Source of the DNA: an uncultured Clostridia bacterium
GTDB taxonomy: Bacteria; Bacillota; Clostridia; Oscillospirales; Acutalibacteraceae
DNA: 64,000 nt
Direction of reading: 5' to 3'
Assembly: GCA_947170465.1 (NCBI GenBank)
Contig: CAMVTS010000003.1
Span: forward strand, 1 to 64,000
Part shown: positions 9,113 to 17,035 of the stretch, piece by piece
Position numbering within the stretch: the stretch's first letter is position 1
Layout: each line of letters begins with the position of its first letter
The notes under the pieces: generated by a model
The model's database searches: none
Seen by the model: the letters and a program-made list of their open reading frames with translations, nothing else
What the model was told of the DNA's origin: nothing
Translations under genes and position numbers: made by a program

Positions 9113-10324
9113 ATGGCAACGGTCATGTATATTCCCGAACATCGGCAAAACAGATTCGCCATGCGAGCGATTATCAACTACTGTATGCAGGAATACAAAA
9201 CCTACGACAGCAAATCCAAGCGCAAATTAGTAAGCGGAGTCAACTGCGACGGAGCAAATTCCTTCCGAGAGTTTATGGCAACGAAGAAGGTTTATGGTAA
9301 AGATAACGGATTTTTCTTCTACCATTACGCGCAATCCTTCTCACCAAAAGAAAAGATTACTCCTGAACAAGCGCATGAAATCGCACTGGAATTTGCGGAA
9401 AAGGCGTGGTCAGGTCACGAGGTTCTTTTTGCCACTCACTGCGACAGAGAGCATATCCACAGCCACTTCGTCATCAATTCCGTTGGCTTTGAGTCGGGAA
9501 AGAAACTGCGGCAATCGCCGTCTACGCTCAAACATTTGAGAAAACTCAGCGACGAAATCTGTATCGCTCACGGATTTTCCGTGTTACAACCGTACCAAGG
9601 TGGCAGAAAAAGTATGTCGTCCAGAGAGTACCGCACACGGCTATGGGGTAACAGTTGGAAAGAAAAATTGGCAAAAGATATCGGCACAGCGATGTCATAT
9701 AGCGGCAGCAAGGACGAGTTCATCCGCAACATGTCCATCCTCGGCTACCACATGACGTGGACGAATGAGAGAAAATATCTCACCTTCCACTGTCCTAACG
9801 GCAAAAGCTGCCGTGACATCAAGCTCCAAGACGAGAAATATCTCAAGGAAAACATTGAGCTCGAACTCCGACAAAGAGAGTTACCTGCCGGAGCAGAACA
9901 ACCGACAGGCTGGGAAGATTCGCGCAAATTATACGAGCAACATCTCAAAGAACGCGCCCAATCCAAGACTGAAACGCAGAGGATAGCTGACAGCTATTCC
10001 AATGTCGCTAGCGAAATCAACAGCCTTGCCGGAGCGGTTTCAAAAATCGTTGACAACGATTCCAAAGCCCCGGACGAGCGCAGAAAACGTATCGAAGCTG
10101 AAGAAAACGGTTCTACTCTTGGTTCGGTTCTCGGTTTAGGTATCGGCATAATTGCCAATGCAATAAATGAAACACCTGAGCAAGAGCTTGATTACGAACA
10201 AGAAGAATACAGAACCAGAGAAGAAATCCTCCAAGAAATCTTCGGGGCGGACGATTATGACTATGATAATTATGATGACAGTGAAGGAGATGATGAGGAC
10301 GAGGAATTCTCTATGACACTCTAA
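9113..10324 (+). CDS. Relaxase/mobilization nuclease
   Basis: 403 aa; HCDREHIHSHFVINSV three-histidine motif and N-terminal relaxase region. Confidence 0.9.
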   Translation: MATVMYIPEHRQNRFAMRAIINYCMQEYKTYDSKSKRKLVSGVNCDGANSFREFMATKKVYGKDNGFFFYHYAQSFSPKEKITPEQAHEIALEFAEKAWSGHEVLFATHCDREHIHSHFVINSVGFESGKKLRQSPSTLKHLRKLSDEICIAHGFSVLQPYQGGRKSMSSREYRTRLWGNSWKEKLAKDIGTAMSYSGSKDEFIRNMSILGYHMTWTNERKYLTFHCPNGKSCRDIKLQDEKYLKENIELELRQRELPAGAEQPTGWEDSRKLYEQHLKERAQSKTETQRIADSYSNVASEINSLAGAVSKIVDNDSKAPDERRKRIEAEENGSTLGSVLGLGIGIIANAINETPEQELDYEQEEYRTREEILQEIFGADDYDYDNYDDSEGDDEDEEFSMTL

Positions 10325-10445
10325 ACTATATAAAAACGAAAGGATTGATGTCAAATATGAACCGGTTTTGTTTCAAAACCAACTACCACATTATCAGATT
10401 AATAAAAACAATTCGCCGCATTTACTACGGCGAGGAAAGGACTCT

Positions 10446-10625
10446 ATGGACAAAGAATTCAGCACGATTACTCTAAATAACAACACCGATTTTTACAGAA
10501 GGAATCTCTTTAGCACCACTACCATGACGGTTAACGGCGCAACTTACGAGATTGTTTCTGTAAACCCTACCGCTGACGCACCAACCGTCAGTGACACTAT
10601 CAAATATTTAATCACTGGAAAGTAA
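10446..10625 (+). CDS. TnpW-family transposon-encoded small protein
   Basis: ~60 aa; position between relaxase and TnpX-type recombinase and the pattern TVNGATYEI...SDTIKYLITGK resemble TnpW proteins. Confidence 0.5.
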   Translation: MDKEFSTITLNNNTDFYRRNLFSTTTMTVNGATYEIVSVNPTADAPTVSDTIKYLITGK

Positions 10626-10734
10626 AAAAATACAGCTAAATCTCTGGACATTCAAGCCGAGTTAGGGTATCCTGTTGCTGTATCCTATTCGGTTTGAATT
10701 TCAGAGTGGCTGCATTCGGAAAGGAAGGTTCAAA

Positions 10735-12345
10735 TTGTTAACAACAAATTCAAACCAATTGATTACCGCTCTCTACTGCCGACTCTCACAAGAGGACGAG
10801 CGCGAGGGCGAATCCAACAGTATTTCCAATCAAAAAATCATTACCAAAAAGTTTGCTGATGACCATAATCTTCACAACTGTCAGTACTATGTTGACGACG
10901 GCTACTCCGGCGCAAACTTCAACCGTCCCGGCTATAAACAGATGATGGATGACGTTTACACGGGCAAGGTCGGAACGGTTATCGTCAAAGACCAGTCCCG
11001 TCTTGGCAGAGAATACCTCCAGACAGGTATGTTGATGGAGATTACTTTTCCACAGTATGACGTGCGCTTTATCGCAATCAACGACGGCGTTGACAGCCTT
11101 TATGGTGAGAGCGACTTCTCAGGTATAAAGAATTATTTCAATGACTTCTACGCCAGAGACACCAGCAAAAAGATAAGGGCAGTCCTTCGTTCAAAAGGTG
11201 AACGCGGCGAAAGAATCAGCACGACGGTACCTTACGGATATATGCGAAGCCCCGATAACCCAAAGGAATGGATTCCCGACCCCGAAACCGCGCCGATTGT
11301 GAAAGAAATCTTCGAGTTGTATGCAAGTGGAATCGGAATCAGAAAAATCTGTAATCAGCTTGCGGAGCGAGAAGTAATCTGTCCGAGCGTATATGCTTTC
11401 AAGAAAACAGGCAATAGAAGTGGACAACCGAACTTAAATAATCCATATATGTGGTCACAAAACAGTGTTAGGAGAATATTGTCTAACCAATTCTATATTG
11501 GAGATACGGTCAACTTCAAAACGTATTCCAAGTCGAACAAGCTTAAAAAGCGTATAAACAACTCATCCGAGAATATCATGGTGTTCGAGAATACTCACGA
11601 AGCGATTGTTGACAGAAAGACCTTTGATATTGTTCAAAAACACTTTAAGGGAAGAAAACGCCCTGACATTCAGGGAGAGCTGGATAAATACGCTGGTTAT
11701 CTCTACTGTGGGGACTGTGGAAAACGGATGTATCTTCATCGTTCAAAAACAATGCCGACTGAAAAAAACTACTTTCAATGCGGCGGTTATCAGCGAGGAA
11801 AATCAAGGTGTACCGTACACAACATCAAGGAACAGGTGCTTGATACAATCGTCCTCACGCAGTTGAAATCCATGATAGCGTTGGCGAACAACCATAGTGA
11901 TGAGTTTTACGCTATGGCAACCGAAAAAGGCAAAGTTGAAGCCAAGAAATACTATACTTCGGCAGAAAAAGAAAAATCACATTTAACCACTCGGCTACAT
12001 GAGCTTGACAACATTATACGTTGTCTCTATGAGGACAGAGTAGTTGGACGTATCACACCCGAACGCTATGATTTCCTCGCGTCAGGGTACGAGGAAGAAC
12101 AGGCGCAGATTCGCACTAAGCTGAACGAACTCAACGGGAAAATCAATGAGATCGATTTGCAGGAGAAATACGTTAAGGATTTCATCGCAAAAGCGAAAGA
12201 GTATATTAACATTGAAAAGCTCACTCCCGAAATTCTCCGTGCCTTCATCAAGCGGATTGATGTCTACGAAAAAGAAGTCAGATACTCGCGCACCTGTGGC
12301 AACACCATCGTCATCCAGTACACGTTTCAATTAGACAAAAACTAA
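10735..12345 (+). CDS. TnpX-type large serine recombinase
   Basis: Resolvase N-domain (ALYCRLSQEDEREGESNSISNQK, VKDQSRLGREYLQTG), recombinase domain and zinc ribbon (CGDCGKRM). TTG start 10735 preceded by ggaagg. Confidence 0.9.
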   Translation: MLTTNSNQLITALYCRLSQEDEREGESNSISNQKIITKKFADDHNLHNCQYYVDDGYSGANFNRPGYKQMMDDVYTGKVGTVIVKDQSRLGREYLQTGMLMEITFPQYDVRFIAINDGVDSLYGESDFSGIKNYFNDFYARDTSKKIRAVLRSKGERGERISTTVPYGYMRSPDNPKEWIPDPETAPIVKEIFELYASGIGIRKICNQLAEREVICPSVYAFKKTGNRSGQPNLNNPYMWSQNSVRRILSNQFYIGDTVNFKTYSKSNKLKKRINNSSENIMVFENTHEAIVDRKTFDIVQKHFKGRKRPDIQGELDKYAGYLYCGDCGKRMYLHRSKTMPTEKNYFQCGGYQRGKSRCTVHNIKEQVLDTIVLTQLKSMIALANNHSDEFYAMATEKGKVEAKKYYTSAEKEKSHLTTRLHELDNIIRCLYEDRVVGRITPERYDFLASGYEEEQAQIRTKLNELNGKINEIDLQEKYVKDFIAKAKEYINIEKLTPEILRAFIKRIDVYEKEVRYSRTCGNTIVIQYTFQLDKN

Positions 12346-12352
12346 ACAAAAA

Positions 12353-12382
12353 ACCCTGAAGGTAACTTCAAACCTTCAGGGT
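12353..12382 (-). terminator. Hairpin after the recombinase gene, T-tract on the minus strand
   Basis: 11-bp perfect stem ACCCTGAAGGT/ACCTTCAGGGT; minus strand continues TTTTTTG. Confidence 0.6.
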
Positions 12383-12397
12383 ATTACTGCCACCTAA

Positions 12398-12439
12398 TTT
12401 TCCGTTAAAAATATCACGGAAATCAGGTGTGGCTTTTTT
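12398..12439. repeat. Right terminal inverted repeat of the mobilizable element
   Basis: Reverse complement of the left end; also folds as a + strand hairpin ending in TTTTTT. Confidence 0.75.
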
Positions 12440-12446
12440 GTCTGGA

Positions 12447-14327
12447 TTACATCAGCGAGCAGACCAAATCGGTGTACTCGGACGGATTTTCAAGCGGCAA
12501 GCCCGCAATCAGAAGCGCCTGGCAATAGAGCACCTCGGCGTACTTTTTCGCCTTGTCGATATCGGTCTGAACCAGAGACTCCATGGTCTTGACGGCGCTG
12601 TGGTTCATGTTCAGCTCGAGCACGCGCTGTGCCTTCATGCCGCTGTCGGGCTGGACGGCGTTGAAGTACTTTTCCATCTCAAAGGAAATGCCGCCCTTTG
12701 CGGTCAGGCAGACCGGATGGGAAACCAGCTTCTTAGAGGCAGTGACCTCCGCCACCTTGTCGCCGAGGGTTTCCTTGACGAAAGTGAGCAGCGCGGTGCT
12801 TTCCTTCTCGTCGGCAGGCGCCTCGTCGGAATCAATGCCGAGGTCGTCGTTCATGGCGGAGCAGAAATTCTTCTCCTTGTAGCTCATGAGCGTCTGGATG
12901 GTGAACTCGTCTACGTCCTCGGTGCAGTAGAGAATTTCATAGCCCTTGGAGCGGAGCAGCTCGGTCTGGGGCAGCGCGTCAATCGCGGCGGCATTTTCGC
13001 CGGTAGCGAAGTAGATGAACTTCTGTTCCTCCTTCATGCGGTCAACATACTCGGCAAGGGTGACGGGCTTTTTCTCAGTGGAGGAGTAGAACATCAGCAG
13101 GTCAACCAGCTCGTCCTTGTGCATACCGTAGTCGGCAACGCAGCCGTATTTGAGCTGTCTGCCAAACGCCTTGAAGAACGTCTCGTAGTCCTCGCGCTTG
13201 TTTTTGAGCATGGAGGTCAGCTCGTTCTTGACCTTCTTTTCGAGGTTCTTGGCAATGGTGAGCAGGTGACGGTCATGCTGGAGCATTTCTCTGGAAATGT
13301 TCAGGGAAAGGTCGGCGGTGTCGACAATACCCTTGACAAAGCGGAAATGCTCGGGAACCAGCTCCTCGCAGTTGTCGGTAATCAGCACGCCGCTGGAATA
13401 GAGCTGCAAGCCCTTCTTGTATTCCTTGGTGTAGTAGTCGTAGGGCGTGGAGGTCGGAATGTAGAGCAGCGCCTTGTAGGTGACAACGCCCTCGACGGAG
13501 GTGACAATCGTGCGCAGAGGCTTCTCCATAGCGAAGAATTTCTCCTGATAGAACTTGTCGTACTCGTCCTGCGTGACGTCCTTCTTCGGTCTCTGCCAGA
13601 TGGGCACCATGCTGTTGAGGGTCTCGCGCTCGGTGTAGTCCTCATATTCGGGGTGCTCGCTATCCTTGGTCTCCTCCTTGACGCGGCTCTTGGTCATGTC
13701 CATGACAATCGGATAGCGGATGTAGTCGGAATAGCGCTTGACAAGTCCCTGCAGACGGTACTGCTCAAGGAACTCGTCGTAATTTTCCTCGTCGGTGTTG
13801 TCCTTGATTTCGAGAATAATCTTGGTGCCGAGACCGTCCTTTTCGGTCTCGGTGATGGTGTATCCGTCTGCGCCGGAGGATTCCCAGCAATAGGCGGTAT
13901 CGCAGCCGTATTTCTTGGTGATGACGGTGATTTTCTTCGCCACCATGAACGCGGAATAGAAGCCCACGCCGAACTGACCGATAATGTCGATATCGTCGGG
14001 CTTTTCCTCCATCTCCTGCTTGAACTTGTAGGAGCCGGAGGAGGCGATGGTGCCGAGGTTGTTTTCGAGGTCGTCCCTGTCCATGCCGATACCGTTGTCC
14101 TCAATGGTGAGAATACGGCTGTCCTTGTCGGCGTGAAGCTCAATTTTGAAATCGCTTCTCGTCATGCCGAGCTTGTCGTCGGTCAGGGCGATAAAGCAGA
14201 GCTTGTCAATCGCGTCGCTGGCATTGGAAATCAGCTCGCGCAGGAAGATTTCCTTGTGGGTGTAGATAGAGTTAATCATCAAATCCAGCAGGCGCTTGGA
14301 TTCGGACTTGAACTGTTTTTTAGCCAT
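12447..14327 (-). CDS. htpG: Molecular chaperone HtpG (Hsp90)
   Basis: 626 aa; FKSESKRLLDLMINSIYTHKEIFLRELISNASDAIDKL. Confidence 0.97.
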   Translation of the reverse strand: MAKKQFKSESKRLLDLMINSIYTHKEIFLRELISNASDAIDKLCFIALTDDKLGMTRSDFKIELHADKDSRILTIEDNGIGMDRDDLENNLGTIASSGSYKFKQEMEEKPDDIDIIGQFGVGFYSAFMVAKKITVITKKYGCDTAYCWESSGADGYTITETEKDGLGTKIILEIKDNTDEENYDEFLEQYRLQGLVKRYSDYIRYPIVMDMTKSRVKEETKDSEHPEYEDYTERETLNSMVPIWQRPKKDVTQDEYDKFYQEKFFAMEKPLRTIVTSVEGVVTYKALLYIPTSTPYDYYTKEYKKGLQLYSSGVLITDNCEELVPEHFRFVKGIVDTADLSLNISREMLQHDRHLLTIAKNLEKKVKNELTSMLKNKREDYETFFKAFGRQLKYGCVADYGMHKDELVDLLMFYSSTEKKPVTLAEYVDRMKEEQKFIYFATGENAAAIDALPQTELLRSKGYEILYCTEDVDEFTIQTLMSYKEKNFCSAMNDDLGIDSDEAPADEKESTALLTFVKETLGDKVAEVTASKKLVSHPVCLTAKGGISFEMEKYFNAVQPDSGMKAQRVLELNMNHSAVKTMESLVQTDIDKAKKYAEVLYCQALLIAGLPLENPSEYTDLVCSLM

Positions 14328-14385
14328 GTTATTACTTCCTTTGTTTATTATTCAACTATATATTGTAGTCCTTTTGACGGTTTTG

Positions 14386-15318
14386 TCAAGTTGCAGATTC
14401 TCCGATTTGTCTGAATATCGCCTTCGCCTGTTCACCGTCGCGCAGAATCGCGCCGCGCAAAGCATTGAGATTGTCAAATTTCTGTTCCGGACGGAGAAAT
14501 TTCAGCAGGCGCACGTCGGCTGTCTGACCGTAGATTTCGCCGCCGTGATAATCGGGCATCCAGGTTTCCCATAAGGGGACGGTGCCGCCGACGGTGGGCT
14601 TGATGCCGACGTTCGTCACGCCGCCGAAGCGCTCACCGCTTTCGAGGGTGACAAGCGAGGCGTATACGCCGAATTTCGGCAAAACCAAATCCTTTTCAAG
14701 CGGCATGTTGATGGTCGGGGTGCCAAGCTCTCTGCCGAGCCGTCTGCCGTGGGTAATCTCGGCAGAAAAGCCGAACCGCGCGCCCAAAAGCTGATTGGCG
14801 CGCTCGACCTCGCCGCCGGCAATCAGCCCGCGGATAAAGGTGGAGCAGACGACCTCGCCGTCGTTTGTCTCCGGCGGCACGACCGTCAGCACAATGCCCG
14901 ATTCGCCGCAAAGGCGCTGCAGCAGCGCGGAATCGCCCTCGGCGCTCTTGCCGAAATGGTAGTTGAAGCCGCAGAACAGCGCCTTGGCGCGGAGCTGTTT
15001 CACCAGAATATCGTGAAAGAACGCCTCCGGCGACAGGTGCATGATGGCGCGGAAATCCGCGAAGATGACCTGCTCCATGCCGATTGCTTCCAGCACCTTC
15101 ACCTTGTCGCGGCGCGTCATGAGGTAGAAAAATTCGCCGCCGTTCATCACGGCGCGCGGACTCTCGGAGAAGGTCAGGCAGACCGGTGTGAGTCCCTGCG
15201 CTTTTTGGGCAGCGCAAAGCGAGAGCACCCTGCGGTGCCCCCTGTGAACGCCATCAAAAAAGCCGAGCGCCACGGCGGTATTCTGTTGCTGCGGTGATAG
15301 AACGTTTGAAGTGAGCAT
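14386..15318 (-). CDS. ribF: Bifunctional riboflavin kinase/FAD synthetase
   Basis: VALGFFDGVHRGHRRVL and C-terminal flavokinase region RRLGRELGTPTINMP. Confidence 0.93.
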   Translation of the reverse strand: MLTSNVLSPQQQNTAVALGFFDGVHRGHRRVLSLCAAQKAQGLTPVCLTFSESPRAVMNGGEFFYLMTRRDKVKVLEAIGMEQVIFADFRAIMHLSPEAFFHDILVKQLRAKALFCGFNYHFGKSAEGDSALLQRLCGESGIVLTVVPPETNDGEVVCSTFIRGLIAGGEVERANQLLGARFGFSAEITHGRRLGRELGTPTINMPLEKDLVLPKFGVYASLVTLESGERFGGVTNVGIKPTVGGTVPLWETWMPDYHGGEIYGQTADVRLLKFLRPEQKFDNLNALRGAILRDGEQAKAIFRQIGESAT

Positions 15319-15473
15319 AGTATGTAGTGAAATAGTGGTAAGTGGCTAGTGGTAAGTGATAAGTGGTTTCGAGGAAAAGGATAACTGATAGCCATACGTT
15401 TACTTAGAGAATGACGCGCAGAAACTATTCTCTTTTTTCACTTGTCACTTACCACTTATCACTTGCCACTCCC

Positions 15474-16022
15474 TTATATCTTCCCGCTGTCGAGCAGGAG
15501 CTTGGTTTTGAGGACGGCTATCTGGGTTTTGGCGTCGGGGAGCTGGTTGTTGAGCACCATCTCCACCGCCTTGTTGAGCGGAATCTTCTCCACCGTGAGG
15601 AACTCGTCCTCGTCGGGACAGCTGTCGCCGACCGCCTGAATCCGGCAGGCGTAGAGGTGGATAATTTCGTCCGTGTAGCCCGGAGAAGGATAGACCTGTC
15701 CGAGCGATATGTAGGAATAGCCGACGGCGCCGGTTTCCTCCATCAGCTCGCGCTTGCCGTTTTCAAGCGGCGTGGAGCCTTTTTCCAGCTTGCCGGCAGG
15801 CAGCTCGAGCACGATTTCCTTGTAGGGATAGCGGAACTGCCGCACAAAGCAGAGGTTGTCGTCCTTGTCGAGCGCGGCAATACACACGCCGCCGGGGTGC
15901 CGGACAATCTCGCGCAGGGCGTGACCGCCGTCCGGCAGCGCCACCTCGTCGTGGAACATGCGAAGCACCTTGCCGTCGAAGATTTCTTTGCTGTTTAATG
16001 TCGTTTCTGTCAAATTCATCAT
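15474..16022 (-). CDS. NUDIX hydrolase, ADP-ribose pyrophosphatase type
   Basis: Nudix box GKLEKGSTPLENGKRELMEETGAV; start approximate (MMNLTETTLNSKEIF). Confidence 0.9.
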   Translation of the reverse strand: MMNLTETTLNSKEIFDGKVLRMFHDEVALPDGGHALREIVRHPGGVCIAALDKDDNLCFVRQFRYPYKEIVLELPAGKLEKGSTPLENGKRELMEETGAVGYSYISLGQVYPSPGYTDEIIHLYACRIQAVGDSCPDEDEFLTVEKIPLNKAVEMVLNNQLPDAKTQIAVLKTKLLLDSGKI

Positions 16023-16043
16023 GTCACCAACAGGAGTGTAGAT

Positions 16044-16943
16044 ATGGATTCTCTCTTTTTGCCCGATTGCCGCCACCGGGAACAGTTTTTGCGGCGGTTC
16101 TCACCGGCTGTCCGTCAGTATATCGGCAGGAGCATTTGCCGCCGTCCGATAGACGCGCTGCGGCTGGGCTGCGGCGAGCCGCGCGTCTTAATCGCCGCCG
16201 GCTTTCACGGCACGGAGTACCTCACCGTGCTGGCGGCTTTACAGTTTGCTATGGAATACGCCGGAAATCCCCGAAATGAGGTCTGGCTCGTGCCCTGCGT
16301 CAATCCCGACGGCACGGAAATCGCCCTTCACGGCTGTGAGAGCGCCGGAAAACGCACGGACTGCGTGCAGCGCATCTGCGCCGACCAAAATAAATGGCAG
16401 GCAAACGCGCGCGGCGTGGATATCAACCACAATTTTGACGCGTGCTGGGAGCAGGTGCGCCAAAGGGAACGCGCCATGGGCATTGACCGCCCGTCCTGTA
16501 CGCGCTTCGGCGGCGCTTTTCCGGAAAGCGAGCCGGAAACGCAGGCGCTCACGCGGCTGTGCCGCCGTTTGCGCTTTGAGCGCGTGCTGGCGCTGCACAG
16601 TCAGGGGCGCGAAATCTACTGGGATTTCGGCGAACACACGCCGTCCTGCTGCCGGACGCTTGCCGGCAAAATGGCGGAGGTCAGCGGCTACACGGTCGCC
16701 AGTCCGGAGCCGATTGCCACGGGCGGCGGCTTCAAGGACTGGTTTATTCAGTGCTTTCACCGGTGCGGCTATACGGTTGAAATGGGATTCGGAGAAAACC
16801 CCCTGCCGCTGTCGGATTTTCCGGAGGAATACCCGAGGGTGAGGGAGCTTCTGCGTGTATTTGTTAAGGCAATACCGCATAATTCAGGTGTGCGGATTGC
16901 GCAGCAAGATTTTTCGTCAGGTTGTACAAATAAATCAAGGTAA
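16044..16943 (+). CDS. M14 family zinc carboxypeptidase
   Basis: AAGFHGTEYLTV (HxxE) and GVDINHNFDACW; last ~21 residues are encoded by an inserted repeat. Confidence 0.85.
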   Translation: MDSLFLPDCRHREQFLRRFSPAVRQYIGRSICRRPIDALRLGCGEPRVLIAAGFHGTEYLTVLAALQFAMEYAGNPRNEVWLVPCVNPDGTEIALHGCESAGKRTDCVQRICADQNKWQANARGVDINHNFDACWEQVRQRERAMGIDRPSCTRFGGAFPESEPETQALTRLCRRLRFERVLALHSQGREIYWDFGEHTPSCCRTLAGKMAEVSGYTVASPEPIATGGGFKDWFIQCFHRCGYTVEMGFGENPLPLSDFPEEYPRVRELLRVFVKAIPHNSGVRIAQQDFSSGCTNKSR

Positions 16944-17028
16944 GGCTGACGCCTTGCCGAGATTTTTTGGGCAAGCTGACGGAATAATATTCAAGCAAGC
17001 CGTGCGCCTTGAATTGTGCGGTGTTGCC
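16868..17028. mobile_element. 161-bp MITE-like repeat, family 3, copy 1 (flanked by TTAA)
   Basis: TIRs GGCAATACCGCATAATTC.../...GAATTGTGCGGTGTTGCC with TTAA on both sides; second copy at 44247-44407 has the same length. Confidence 0.8.
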
Positions 17029-17035
17029 TTAAGGG

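Larger units (their letters stand above)
37..12439. mobile_element. Tn4451-like integrative mobilizable element (TnpX-type serine recombinase, relaxase, cargo genes)
   Basis: Left end 37-78 (aaaaaagccacacc...ttaacggaaaa) is an imperfect inverted repeat of right end 12398-12439 (ttttccgttaa...ggtgtggctttttt). Encloses serine recombinase, TnpW-like ORF, relaxase, MobC-like protein and DUF927-like ATPase; right end abuts the 3' end of htpG. Confidence 0.8.

Noticed and set aside
12429-14414. 661-aa + strand ORF opposite htpG
   Set aside because: Antisense shadow of the strongly supported htpG gene; composition (L/V/G/H-rich) typical of reverse-strand frames in GC-rich coding DNA.
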